Below, piece by piece: positions 7,545 to 15,730 of a DNA stretch of 43,878 nt. Made by a program: the position numbers and the translations under genes. The stretch's first letter is position 1. Each line of letters starts with the position of its first letter. Under the pieces are notes generated by a model, which did not search any database, had not been told where the DNA came from, and was given only the letters and a program-made list of their open reading frames with translations. The DNA is from an uncultured bacterium (GTDB taxonomy: Bacteria; Pseudomonadota; Gammaproteobacteria; Burkholderiales; Burkholderiaceae_E): the NCBI GenBank assembly GCA_903866395.1, contig CAIPNM010000153.1, positions 1 to 43,878 of the forward strand, given 5' to 3'.

Positions 7545-8573
7545 TTACTTGCGGATCTGCGCGAGCGTGTCTTTCAGCTGGGTGATGGTTTCCTGGCCGA
7601 TCGTGCCCTGATGCTTGTCGTACACGGCCTGGACCTTCTCGAACATGCGACGGTATTCGGCCTGCGAGACTTCATTGATCTGCATGCCGCGCGACTTGAG
7701 CGCCGTGAGCGACTTCTCGGAGAGCGCGCGCGAGACCTTCCTCTGCTCATCGCGCCCCTCGATGGCGCAGGCCGAAAGCGCGCCGCGTTCATCGTTCGAG
7801 AGCTTGTCCCAGAGGGGTTTGGAGTAGAGCACCATGAAGGGCGTGTAGGCGTGCCGAGTGACCGACAGGAACTTCTGCACCTCATAGAACTTGGAGGTGT
7901 CGATGGTGACGAACGGGTTCTCCTGGCCATCAATCGCGCGGGTTTCAAGCGCGGTGAACACCTCGCCAAAGGCCATGGGCACGGCGTTGGCGCCCAGCGT
8001 TTTGAAGGTGTCGAGGAAGATGTTGTTCTGCATGACGCGAACCTTCACGCCCTGCAGGTCTTCCCACTTGCCCACTGGCCGGCGCGAATTGGTGAGGTTA
8101 CGAAAGCCGTTTTCCCACCAGGCGAGGTTCACCAGATTGGCCGCTGGCATTTTGTCGGAGATGAACTTACCGAAGTTGCCATCGAGCACCTTGTCGGCTT
8201 CGGCCTCATTCTGGAACAGGAAGGGCAGATCGAAAACGCCCAGCTCAGGCACGATGCCAACGAGCGGCGACGAAGACGTGATCACCATTTCCTGGGTGCC
8301 CGAGCGCAAGGCCTGGGTCGCCTGCAGGTCGCCTCCGAGGGCACCGCCCCAGAACGACTGCAGCTTCATCTTGCCGCCCGATTTCTGCGTCACGCAGGCG
8401 GTCATCTTGGCTACGCCGTTGCCCACCGGGTGATCCTGGTTGACACCGTTTGAGACGCGGATGGTGCGTTCGGCAAACTGCGCCTGCACAGGCGCTGCGA
8501 ACGCTGCACCGAGTGCAACGGTCAGCGCGGCAAGCGTCGGGCGAAGCAGGGAACGGTTGGAGCGGGGAATCAT
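7545..8573 (-). CDS. dctP: TRAP transporter substrate-binding protein, DctP family
   Basis: The 342-residue periplasmic protein carries a signal peptide: basic start MIPRSNRSLLR, hydrophobic LAALTVALGAAFA, probable cleavage after the AQA at about residue 32. The mature part shows DctP features: GVKVRVMQN, whose arginine is the usual carboxylate-binding residue, then NAVPMAFGEVFTALETRAIDGQENP and the long helix ending in DTLAQIRK. The family binds organic acids, so the ligand is probably a carboxylate such as a sugar acid; the neighbouring enolase-superfamily enzyme supports this. It is separated from dctM by 66 bp and followed by a strong hairpin, both fitting higher expression of the binding protein than of the membrane subunits. 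Confidence 0.96.
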   Translation of the reverse strand: MIPRSNRSLLRPTLAALTVALGAAFAAPVQAQFAERTIRVSNGVNQDHPVGNGVAKMTACVTQKSGGKMKLQSFWGGALGGDLQATQALRSGTQEMVITSSSPLVGIVPELGVFDLPFLFQNEAEADKVLDGNFGKFISDKMPAANLVNLAWWENGFRNLTNSRRPVGKWEDLQGVKVRVMQNNIFLDTFKTLGANAVPMAFGEVFTALETRAIDGQENPFVTIDTSKFYEVQKFLSVTRHAYTPFMVLYSKPLWDKLSNDERGALSACAIEGRDEQRKVSRALSEKSLTALKSRGMQINEVSQAEYRRMFEKVQAVYDKHQGTIGQETITQLKDTLAQIRK

Positions 8574-8639
8574 CGTCTGTCTCCTGTCTTGATTAATGTG
8601 AACGAAAAATTGGTAGGCGGACTTTAACCCGTCGAAGCG

Positions 8640-9923
8640 TCAGCGGCCGCGCAGCCATTTCAGCGGGACGGTCACCAGTTCGGGAAAAGCCACCAGCAAC
8701 AGCAATACCGCAATCTGGGCGATCAGAAAAGGGGTGACGCCGCGGATCACAGCCCCCATCGGCATCCGGGCGACGCCCGCCACCACATTGAGCACGATGC
8801 CCACCGGCGGGGTCAGGAGCCCGATGGCGTTATTCATGATGAAGAGCACGCCGAAGTAGACCGGGTCAATGCCGGCAGACTTCACCACCGGCATCAGCAC
8901 CGGGGTGAGAATCAGCACCGTAGGCGCGAAATCAAGCGCGGTGCCCACCACCAGCACGAGCAACATCATGATGAGGAGCAGTAGCTTCGGATGCTCCCGA
9001 AATGGCGCGAGCACCCCGGCCAGTTCCGCCGGAATATTGGCCTGCGTGATGAGCCAGGCTGACACCAGCGCTGAGGCCACCAGAAACATCACCACCGCTG
9101 TTGTCTTCGCGGCAATGAGCATCACCCGGTAGAGCTGCGAGAGCTTCAGTTCACGGTAGACGAAGAGCCCCACAAAGAGCGCGTAGACCGCTGCGAGCAC
9201 CGCCGCCTCCGTGGGTGTCACCACGCCGAACTTGATGCCCCCCAGAATGATCACAGGCATCGCGAGCGCCCAGATGCCGTCGAGCGCCGCGCGCAGCCGC
9301 TCGCCCCAGGAAGCCTTTGGAAACACCGCTACCCGTTCGCGCCGCACCACCCAGGCCCAGGCGATCACAAGCGAGACGCCCATCAACAGGCCGGGAAAGA
9401 CACCGCCCAGGAAGAGCTGGGTGATCGAGACATTGGCCGCGACACCAAAAATGATGAAGCCGATGGACGGAGGAATGACCGGTGCGATCACGCCCCCGGC
9501 TGCGATCAGCCCCGCCGAGCGTGGCAGGTTGTAGCCAGCTTCCCGCATCATGGGGATGAGGATGGAGGCGAGCGCTGCGGTATCGGCCGCGGCTGAGCCC
9601 GAGAGCGATGCCATCACCACCGCGGCAAAGATGGCCACATAGCCGAGTCCGCCATGCACATGGCCAACCATGGTGACCGCTACCCGAACGATGCGCCGCG
9701 ACAGCCCGCCCGCATTCATCAATTCGCCCGCCAGCAGGAAAAAGGGCACGGCGAGCAGCTGGAAGTTATCAGCGCCGATGATCAGGTTTTGCGCGACGAT
9801 CTGGCTGTCGAATCGATCCAGATGCAGCATGAGGGCAAGTGCACAGACGATGAGCGCAAACGCAACCGGCATGCCGATCGCCATGGCACCCAGCAGCGAT
9901 ACGAGAAACACGGCGACGGTCAT
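8640..9923 (-). CDS. dctM: TRAP transporter large permease, DctM family
   Basis: The 427-residue protein is hydrophobic throughout, with about a dozen membrane segments. It has typical DctM signatures: SGSAAADTAALASILIPMM near residue 108, the GVIAPVIPPSIGFIIFG loop near 145, and the later LTPPVGIVLNVVAGVA. It forms the sodium-driven transport channel together with DctQ and receives ligand from the periplasmic DctP. Its ATG overlaps the dctQ stop (ATGA, 9923-9920), so the two membrane subunits are made together. Length is normal for the family and nothing is missing. Confidence 0.97.
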   Translation of the reverse strand: MTVAVFLVSLLGAMAIGMPVAFALIVCALALMLHLDRFDSQIVAQNLIIGADNFQLLAVPFFLLAGELMNAGGLSRRIVRVAVTMVGHVHGGLGYVAIFAAVVMASLSGSAAADTAALASILIPMMREAGYNLPRSAGLIAAGGVIAPVIPPSIGFIIFGVAANVSITQLFLGGVFPGLLMGVSLVIAWAWVVRRERVAVFPKASWGERLRAALDGIWALAMPVIILGGIKFGVVTPTEAAVLAAVYALFVGLFVYRELKLSQLYRVMLIAAKTTAVVMFLVASALVSAWLITQANIPAELAGVLAPFREHPKLLLLIMMLLVLVVGTALDFAPTVLILTPVLMPVVKSAGIDPVYFGVLFIMNNAIGLLTPPVGIVLNVVAGVARMPMGAVIRGVTPFLIAQIAVLLLLVAFPELVTVPLKWLRGR

Positions 9924-10471
9924 TCGAGATGCCTCTTGAGCGAGGCGGCATCGCCCGAGTCGAGTTCGCCCGCGAATTCAGCCAGCTCGCGCTCGGCCAG
10001 CCGCCCGGTGAGCGTACGCCACAGCCGTGCGAGCGTGAGGAGCGCAATGCCAACGCTGGTGAAAAAGCCGATGCCGTAAATCCAGAGCATCGAGATGCCG
10101 GTGATTGGAGCGATGTTGGAAGCGTTGAGCGGCGCCTGCCGCCAGGTGCCCCAGAAAAATACCGCGCAGCAGACCAGCACCAGCGCATCGGACACGATCA
10201 TGCAAAGCCTGCGACCGGAGGGCCCGAATCGGACAACCAGCGTCTCCACCCCCATGTGTGCGTTTTCGCGGGCCACCACCACCGCCCCCACAAAGGTGAG
10301 CCAGACAAACAGAAACCGCGAAAGCTCCTCGGAAAGCGCGATTCCCGAGTCGAAGGCGTAGCGCAACACGACATTGCCGAACACCATCACCACCATGGCG
10401 GCGAGGCAGGCCACGATGAAGCCTTCACACACTCGAAACAGGGAATCAATCAGCCGGAGACGCACGCTCAT
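9920..10471 (-). CDS. dctQ: TRAP transporter small permease, DctQ family
   Basis: The 183-residue protein has four predicted membrane helices. It carries the DctQ hallmarks VVLRYAFDSGIALSEELSRFLFVW near residues 32-55 and the following GAVVVARENAHMGVE. It is the small membrane subunit that partners DctM. It is the first gene of the operon; the 170-bp region upstream (10472-10641) is shared with the divergent MBL hydrolase and should contain both promoters, but I see no regulator gene next to it and no clear operator. The C-terminal tail after the fourth helix is hydrophilic and of ordinary length. Confidence 0.94.
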   Translation of the reverse strand: MSVRLRLIDSLFRVCEGFIVACLAAMVVMVFGNVVLRYAFDSGIALSEELSRFLFVWLTFVGAVVVARENAHMGVETLVVRFGPSGRRLCMIVSDALVLVCCAVFFWGTWRQAPLNASNIAPITGISMLWIYGIGFFTSVGIALLTLARLWRTLTGRLAERELAEFAGELDSGDAASLKRHLE

Positions 10472-10641
10472 CGCCCGAAACCGCGGAGCCGCGATGCTAC
10501 ACCGCCCATCAGGCGGCAGTCGACCGGGCCTGGCGGCCCGGGGCTCGGCACAAGAGGTTTCATCTCACACATGATGCCGGCCCAGCGCGAGCGGCCGCTA
10601 TCATCAGCGGCTAAATCCGTTCCTACCCCGACAAGAGACCC

Positions 10642-11544
10642 ATGATGCAGCAGTCGATTCAACTCGGCCCGGTCACCGTCTGGCCTGGCCAGTTGGCCGG
10701 AAAGTATCCCGACGGTAATCAGGTGATCGTGCACGGCAGCGATTCGATCGCGGTGTTCGACACGCCGCTCGTCGCCCAGACGCTTCCTGAGGCGTCCGGC
10801 TTCGCCAGCGCCGACCTCGTGATCCTGGGGCATGTGCATGAGGATCACATGGCGGGGCTGGGGATGCTGCAGCAGGTGCCGCTCCATGTTCATCACGGCG
10901 ATCTCGACGCCGCGCGCAGCTGGGCTGGGCTTGCAGCCCACTATGGCTACACGGCCTCCGTGCTCGATCCGCTCCATGACAAGATCGTGCGCGAGTTCCG
11001 CTACACGCCGCGGCCGGATGCACTGGGTTATGACGACGGGGCTGTCTGGGATCTGGGGGGCGTGCAGGTGCGTGCGGTCCACATGCCCGGCCATACCTCG
11101 GGCCACTGCGTGCTCCTGGTCGAGCCGCACGGCATCGCCTTCATCGGCGATATCGATCTCTCGAGTTTTGGGCCCTACTACGGCGACGCCACCTCGAGCC
11201 TTGCAGCTTTTCGAGTCACGCTTGAGCGCATCGCTCGCCTACCCGCTTCATGCTGGATCACCTCGCACCACAAGGGCGTGATCCGCGAGCGCGCTGAATT
11301 CCTGCAACTCCTCGAAGCGTTTGCCGACCGGCTCCGCGCCCGCGAGGCGCGTTTGCTGTCCCTGCTCGGAAACGGGCCGCAGACATTGGCACAGCTTGCG
11401 CAGTCGCGTGTGGTGTATCGGCCGGAGGCCTCAGAACTCTGGATCAACGCGGCCGAGGAGCGCAGCATCGCGCAGCACCTCGATGAGTTGCTGCAGTCCG
11501 GTCAGGTGCGTCAGGACGGAGATTGCTTCATGCTGAGCGCCTGA
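10642..11544 (+). CDS. Metallo-beta-lactamase-fold hydrolase
   Basis: The 300-residue cytoplasmic protein has a complete MBL metal site: H64-x-H66-x-D68-H69 in GHVHEDHMAG, a further His in HMPGHTSGH, the bridging Asp in FIGDIDLSS and a last His in TSHHKG. A winged-helix-like C-terminal region (from about residue 225) resembles the tail of LACTB2/glyoxalase-II-like hydrolases. The family hydrolyses thioesters, lactones, nucleic acids and others; this substrate is unknown. Two ATG codons are adjacent (10642 and 10645) behind ACAAGAGA. It is divergent from the TRAP operon, so shared control is possible. A role hydrolysing a lactone or thioester of that pathway is speculative. Confidence 0.88.
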   Translation: MMQQSIQLGPVTVWPGQLAGKYPDGNQVIVHGSDSIAVFDTPLVAQTLPEASGFASADLVILGHVHEDHMAGLGMLQQVPLHVHHGDLDAARSWAGLAAHYGYTASVLDPLHDKIVREFRYTPRPDALGYDDGAVWDLGGVQVRAVHMPGHTSGHCVLLVEPHGIAFIGDIDLSSFGPYYGDATSSLAAFRVTLERIARLPASCWITSHHKGVIRERAEFLQLLEAFADRLRAREARLLSLLGNGPQTLAQLAQSRVVYRPEASELWINAAEERSIAQHLDELLQSGQVRQDGDCFMLSA

Positions 11545-11715
11545 CACGGCGCATTCGGCTTGGCGTGGCTGCCAGCATCGAACGGATCGAAGCGATCGGC
11601 CTGGCAGCTGCCGCCACGAACGGGGTCATCGAACCGCCGCGCGCGGAATCGGCTCAGCGGCAGAGTGGCAGACCCGTCCCAACAACCAGCAACCTAGCCT
11701 TCCTCACCCGGCACC

Positions 11716-11750
11716 AAAAAAAAGGCCTGTGGCGACTACTCGCCACAGGC
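11716..11750 (-). terminator. Rho-independent terminator of the 81-residue protein gene
   Basis: Read on the minus strand, an 11-bp perfect stem (arms 11750-11740 and 11735-11725, GCCTGTGGCGA and complement) with loop GTAG is followed by eight U (A-run 11723-11716). It lies 50 bases after the stop of the small gene and is the best intrinsic terminator in the window. The rest of the 255-bp gap from 11545 shows nothing else that I can name. Confidence 0.9.
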
Positions 11751-11799
11751 TGAACCACCATTTTGGAGGTGGAGGAGACAGCGGTACGGGCGGGACGCC

Positions 11800-12045
11800 T
11801 CAGCGAACGTCGTCTGACGTCATGCGCTGGGCGGCCGCCTGAATTTCTGCGCGCACGCGGGGATCCTGGAGGGCGATCGCTTCCACTCGGGCGAGGGCCC
11901 AGGCTTCATAAGCAGTCGCGAGGCGAGACCAACCCTGCCAGCCACGAACGGTAGCGATCGAGCGTACGGCGATGTAAGCCATCGCGTCGTAAGAGCGCCC
12001 AAGCCGGTCGAGTCCGGGGTGAGTCAAGGAGTATTGCGCGGCCAT
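11800..12045 (-). CDS. Orphan 81-residue protein divergent from LysR regulator
   Basis: I do not recognise this protein. The frame is open to 12258, but the ATG at 12045 has an AAAGGA Shine-Dalgarno eight bases upstream and starts MAAQYSLTHPG; longer versions would run into the LysR gene. The product is 81 residues, Ala/Arg-rich, with no signal peptide, no cysteine and four Trp. It probably forms two or three amphipathic helices (SYDAMAYIAVRSIATVRGW, LATAYEAWALARVEAI, DPRVRAEIQAAAQRM). It is a single-gene unit with a plausible promoter, a LysR-type dyad upstream and a strong terminator, so it looks like a real, regulated small gene. It may be the main target of the neighbouring LysR protein. 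Confidence 0.75.
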   Translation of the reverse strand: MAAQYSLTHPGLDRLGRSYDAMAYIAVRSIATVRGWQGWSRLATAYEAWALARVEAIALQDPRVRAEIQAAAQRMTSDDVR

Positions 12046-12096
12046 GATGGAGATCCTTTTGGTTCGAGGCAGGAGGAGTTTTTTTGTGTTGAACGG

Positions 12097-12126
12097 ATTG
12101 TGGGGTGGGTTAAAACATATTTCCAA
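12097..12126 (-). promoter_or_regulatory. Candidate sigma70 promoter of the 81-residue gene
   Basis: On the minus strand TTGGAA (12126-12121) and CACAAT (12102-12097) are separated by 18 bases, each matching four of six consensus positions. The -35 lies inside the LysR-type dyad, so the bound regulator could contact polymerase. The match is only fair. Confidence 0.4.
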
Positions 12127-12135
12127 TTGATGTTT
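12113..12135. promoter_or_regulatory. LysR-type dyad AAACAT-N11-ATGTTT
   Basis: Perfect six-base inverted arms (12113-12118 and 12130-12135) are spaced by 11 bases, the spacing typical of LysR-family sites (T-N11-A core inside a dyad). It lies in the AT-rich stretch between the divergent 81-residue gene and the LysR gene, 35 bases before the LysR ATG. Autoregulation and control of the small gene are both expected from this position. Confidence 0.65.
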
Positions 12136-12169
12136 ATGATGCTTACCATCACGGAACCTGATAATTAGC

Positions 12170-13138
12170 ATGGCCAACTTCAGAACGCTGGACCTGAACC
12201 TGCTTCGCCTCTTCGATGAACTCATGGCCGAGCGCAATCTCACCCGCGCCGCCGACAACCTCTCGATGACCCAACCTGCGGCCAGTAACGCGCTGAAGCG
12301 CCTGCGCGACGCGTTGGGCGACCCCCTGGTGAACCGCTCGGGCTATGGCGTGGAGCCCACTCCTTACGCGACCGCACTCTGGCCCGCCATCCGTGCGGCG
12401 CTCGATCAGTTGCGCTCCGCCGTGGCACCCGATGCCTTCGACCCCGCCACCGCGCAAAGCAGCTTTCTGCTCACCATGGCCGACTCAACCGCCACCATGC
12501 TGATTCCGCCGCTCTTGAAGGTGATCGAACGCGAGGCACCACGCATCAACCTGCGCGTGCTGCCCCTCACCACCCGCGACCCGCGGGACTGGCTGGAAGC
12601 CAAGCGGATCGATGTCGCGATCGGCTATTTCCCAGCGGTCATCGCCGGGCTCGCGCTACAGCAAATGGAGGGCAGTTCGCAGGAGTTCGGTCACAGCCGT
12701 CTCTACACGGGCGAGTATGTGTGCGTGATGCGTCGCGGACACCCGCTTGCCGCGAGCGAGCTCACGCTCGATGCCTACTGCGAGGCCAACCATCTTTTGG
12801 TGAGCTTTTCGGGTCGCCCGATCGGGTTCGTCGATGAGGCGCTGTCAGACCTCAAGCGAAAGCGCCGGGTGATGTTGACCGTCAATCAGTACGTCACGGC
12901 AGGCCAGGTCGTGGCCCGTTCGGATCTGCTTACTGTGGTTCCGAGGCACTTCGTCGCGGCCACCGGCTTTCAGCGCGCACTGGCCGTTCGAAGGCTGCCC
13001 TTCGAATTGCCACCCGTGCACGTGGACATCCTGTGGCAACGTCGACAGGCGCAGCGCCCCGGCCATCGGTGGCTGCGCGAACGAATCGAGGAGGCGGCTG
13101 CCCGGGTGTTCAGCCAGACGGCGGCCGGGCAAGCCTGA
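12170..13138 (+). CDS. LysR-family transcriptional regulator
   Basis: The 322-residue protein has the N-terminal winged helix-turn-helix: LRLFDELMAERNLTRAADNL followed by MTQPAASNALKRLRDALGDPLV (residues about 9-50). The start NFRTLDLNLLRLFDELM resembles the NodD/LinR-like branch, whose members often control catabolism of aromatic compounds. The periplasmic-binding-protein-like effector domain follows from about residue 95 and includes ADSTATMLIP and VAIGYFP. The effector is not readable. The divergent neighbour is the 81-residue gene; the convergent neighbour is the flavoprotein/VOC operon, whose last gene overlaps this one by 29 bp. Targets could include either. Confidence 0.95.
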   Translation: MANFRTLDLNLLRLFDELMAERNLTRAADNLSMTQPAASNALKRLRDALGDPLVNRSGYGVEPTPYATALWPAIRAALDQLRSAVAPDAFDPATAQSSFLLTMADSTATMLIPPLLKVIEREAPRINLRVLPLTTRDPRDWLEAKRIDVAIGYFPAVIAGLALQQMEGSSQEFGHSRLYTGEYVCVMRRGHPLAASELTLDAYCEANHLLVSFSGRPIGFVDEALSDLKRKRRVMLTVNQYVTAGQVVARSDLLTVVPRHFVAATGFQRALAVRRLPFELPPVHVDILWQRRQAQRPGHRWLRERIEEAAARVFSQTAAGQA

Positions 13139-13304
13139 GCGCTTCGCTCAGCGTGTCACGGTCGCCCACATGGTTTGCCAGGAGCAGCACCAGGCGCGCG
13201 TTCATGAGCGCAGCCGACTGCTCATCCAGGTCGCGCTGACTATCGATAAGTTCTTGATAGAAGCCATCCGGATCGGCGATGTTGGGGGCGAGGTTGAGCG
13301 GCAT
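13110..13304 (-). CDS. DUF2783 small protein (64 residues)
   Basis: The ATG at 13304 has GGAG six bases upstream and gives a 64-residue protein whose centre, DGFYQELIDSQRDLDEQSAALMNARLVLLLANHVGD, matches DUF2783 as I remember it; the extended frame to 13535 lies inside the flavoprotein gene and is rejected. The protein is probably a pair of helices with no metal-binding or catalytic motif. It is the third gene of the VOC/flavoprotein operon, 22 bases after the flavoprotein stop. Members of this family are recalled to sit beside FAD monooxygenase genes, which suggests a small partner or stabilising subunit; this is inference. Its 3' end runs 29 bp into the convergent LysR gene. Confidence 0.85.
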   Translation of the reverse strand: MPLNLAPNIADPDGFYQELIDSQRDLDEQSAALMNARLVLLLANHVGDRDTLSEALRLARPPSG

Positions 13305-13326
13305 CGTGACTCCGGTCGCAACAGGT

Positions 13327-14946
13327 TCAGTGCAACGCAAGGCTGCGGGCAAGCGCCGCACGAATCTGGTCTGCCGACGGCGAACGCCAGCGCGCGGCGA
13401 TGAACTGATCGGGCCGAATGAGATAAACCGCCTGCTCGCGCGCATCAAGGCGTGCAGCCAGAACGCCTTGGCGATCATGAACATCATGACCCACCCGCAC
13501 GCATGCGAGCGGCACCGGCCACGCGGGCAAGTCATGAAGCGGGGGAACCTTGCCCACGACCAGCAGCGTAAAGCCCGCGCCCAGGTGTTCGATTAGCCAA
13601 CCAGGTCGGCCATCGGGTAGCTCAACCGGTGCGTCCGGACACGGCGCACCGGGCGCAGCCGACAGCGCCTCAAAACGGTCGACGTCCGGGGTGATCACAG
13701 GCGAGTCGGAGTACCGCGTGGGCAGCGACAGCCGCCCGCTGTTCACCAGTGGCCGCGCAAACGCATGGTCGCGCGCGAGGCCCAGTACGGCATCGCGAAA
13801 CAACCGGCTGGGGGCATTCTTGGGCGTGATGAAGTCGGTCGAACGCGTGGAATTGCGGATGTTGTCGTCAGCGGCCAGCGCGCGCTCGTCGTGATAGGAA
13901 TCGAGCAGCGTCTCGGGTGCTACGCCCGCCAGCACGTACTGCAGTTTCCACGCGAGGTTATCAATATCCTGCACACCGGAATTGGCCCCCCGGGCACCAA
14001 ACGGCGAGACCTGGTGCGCGCTATCACCCGCGAACAGCACCCGCCCGTAGCGGAACCGATCGATGCGTCGACAGGCAAACTGGTAGATCGATACCCACTC
14101 AAGCTCAAAGTCGGCATGAGGCCCCAGCATCTGGCGCACCCGCGCCTGCACCCGCTCGGGCTTGCGCTCTTCAACCGGGTCAGCATCCCATCCCAGCTGA
14201 AAGTCGATCCGCCAGACGTTATCGCGTTGTTTGTGCAGCAGCGCCGACTGGCCAGGATGAAACGGCGGATCGAACCAGAACCAGCGCTCGGTGGGAAACT
14301 CGGCCTTCATCAGCACATCAGCGATCAGAAAGCGATCCTGAAACGCCTGCCCGGTGAAAGGCGCACCCACCATGGCGCGCGTGTCGCTGTTGGCGCCGTC
14401 GCAAGCGATCACCCAAGAAGCGGCCGCCTGGTAGCCCCCTTCGGGCGTATCGACGCCCAGCCGCACCGACTCGGCATTCTGCTCGAGCGAGACCACGCGA
14501 TGACGCCAGCGCAAATCGATGAGGTCGCTCGCAAGACAGCGCTCGACCAGGGTCTGCTCGAGGTGGTACTGCTGCAGGTTCACCATGGCCGGCATCTTGT
14601 GATCGGGCTCGGGGAGAAGGTCGAAGCGATAGACCATCTCATCACGGAAGTACACCTTGCCCACCTGCCAGCGAACGCCGGCTGCCGCCACGCTCTCGCC
14701 ACACCCGAGGCGGTCCCAGACTTCAAGCGTGCGCTTGGCATAGCAGAGCGCGCGCGAGCCTGTGCTCACGGTGTCGTTGTCATCAAGCACCACCACGCGT
14801 ACGCCGCGCGCGGCCAGATCGAGCGCAGCCGTCAGCCCCACCGGCCCGGCACCCACCACGATCACCGGGTGCGTCTGCGCGAGGCCGCCTGCCTGCTCGG
14901 GCGCGGGCCGCCACGCGTAGCGGGGCGGCGTGAACGTCTGCGACAC
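13327..14946 (-). CDS. FAD-dependent monooxygenase, aromatic hydroxylase (MhpA/PheA) type
   Basis: The 539-residue enzyme has all three motifs of group A flavoprotein hydroxylases. G-A-G-P-V-G is at residues 32-37, the DG motif is IACDGANSDTRAMVG near 190, and the GD motif is LFAGDSAHQVSPFGARGANSG near 305. Its size and the C-terminal thioredoxin-like region (ending LIRPDQFIAARW) fit 3-(3-hydroxyphenyl)propionate hydroxylase or phenol hydroxylase relatives. It uses NAD(P)H and O2 to hydroxylate a phenolic or related ring. It follows the VOC gene by six bases and precedes DUF2783, so all three are one operon. The substrate is not identifiable. Confidence 0.93.
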   Translation of the reverse strand: MSQTFTPPRYAWRPAPEQAGGLAQTHPVIVVGAGPVGLTAALDLAARGVRVVVLDDNDTVSTGSRALCYAKRTLEVWDRLGCGESVAAAGVRWQVGKVYFRDEMVYRFDLLPEPDHKMPAMVNLQQYHLEQTLVERCLASDLIDLRWRHRVVSLEQNAESVRLGVDTPEGGYQAAASWVIACDGANSDTRAMVGAPFTGQAFQDRFLIADVLMKAEFPTERWFWFDPPFHPGQSALLHKQRDNVWRIDFQLGWDADPVEERKPERVQARVRQMLGPHADFELEWVSIYQFACRRIDRFRYGRVLFAGDSAHQVSPFGARGANSGVQDIDNLAWKLQYVLAGVAPETLLDSYHDERALAADDNIRNSTRSTDFITPKNAPSRLFRDAVLGLARDHAFARPLVNSGRLSLPTRYSDSPVITPDVDRFEALSAAPGAPCPDAPVELPDGRPGWLIEHLGAGFTLLVVGKVPPLHDLPAWPVPLACVRVGHDVHDRQGVLAARLDAREQAVYLIRPDQFIAARWRSPSADQIRAALARSLALH

Positions 14947-14952
14947 CTTCGC

Positions 14953-15501
14953 TCAGCCGGGTGAAGCGGTGGCGAACTCGGGCTCATGCAACCAGGCCGC
15001 ATGCTGAGGCGCACGCCGGGTCCGAGCCCATTCATCGAGCATGTCCCACTTCACTGCATCGAGCCGCGCCTGCATGGCGGCACTGGTGGTGTCCACTGCG
15101 AGCTCGAGCCGATGACCGTTACAGTCAAAAAAATAAATCGACTGGAAAAGCGTGTGATCCACTGGCCCGATCACCTCGATGCCACCGGCCACGAGCCGCT
15201 CACGCATGGCCTCGAGCGTGGCCAGGCTGTCAACCTTGAACGCAATGTGCTGCACCCAACGCGGCGTGTTGGGATCAAACCCCATCTCGGGCGAATTTGG
15301 GATTTCGAAAAAAGCGAGCACATTGCCGCCGCCCGCATCCAGGAACACATGCATGTAGGGGTCAGGCGCCTTGGTGGAGGGCACCTGGTTCTCGGCAATC
15401 GCAAGCACGAAATCCATGCCCAGGTGATCGCGATACCAGTGCACGGTTTCGCGCGCGTCGCGGCAGCGGTAGGCCGCGTGATGGACGCCTTGCAGTTTCA
15501 T
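14953..15501 (-). CDS. VOC (glyoxalase/extradiol dioxygenase) family protein
   Basis: The 182-residue product has two beta-alpha-beta-beta-beta modules with likely metal ligands: the His pair in GVHHAAY at residues 7-8, His in WVQHIAFKV, and Glu in RLELAVD. This fits a glyoxalase or ring-cleavage dioxygenase fold. The start at 15501 follows a clear AGGAG; the frame continues upstream to 15591 without support. As first gene of the operon with the hydroxylase it could cleave or isomerise the hydroxylated product, for example as an extradiol-type dioxygenase. The single-domain length is shorter than classical two-domain extradiol enzymes, so isomerase or hydrolase chemistry remains possible. Confidence 0.9.
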   Translation of the reverse strand: MKLQGVHHAAYRCRDARETVHWYRDHLGMDFVLAIAENQVPSTKAPDPYMHVFLDAGGGNVLAFFEIPNSPEMGFDPNTPRWVQHIAFKVDSLATLEAMRERLVAGGIEVIGPVDHTLFQSIYFFDCNGHRLELAVDTTSAAMQARLDAVKWDMLDEWARTRRAPQHAAWLHEPEFATASPG

Positions 15502-15730
15502 GATTGGGTCTCCTGGGGGCGCTCGCCTGAAGATCACTTCGGCGCGACAGAACGCGGATGTTAACAAGGCCCTCAACCGACGCAAGCGCACCTATCCGTC
15601 GGGGCTTCGCGAGTTGAGGCAAATCAAACTTTGTTCGGACGATTTCCGGCAGCCTCCTGCGGTGATTCGCTCCCGCGATATGCGATCGAGTGATACGCTC
15701 GTCGCACTGTCTGATCTGTTGGAGCCGCCC

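Noticed and set aside
6708-8453. 581-codon ORF on the plus strand
   Set aside because: It lies opposite the enolase and dctP genes, whose minus-strand products have clear signal peptide and active-site motifs; the plus-strand reading is a GC-rich shadow without any motif.
13765-14964. 399-codon ORF on the plus strand
   Set aside because: Antisense to the flavin hydroxylase, which shows all three flavoprotein motifs; the plus-strand product is low in recognisable structure.
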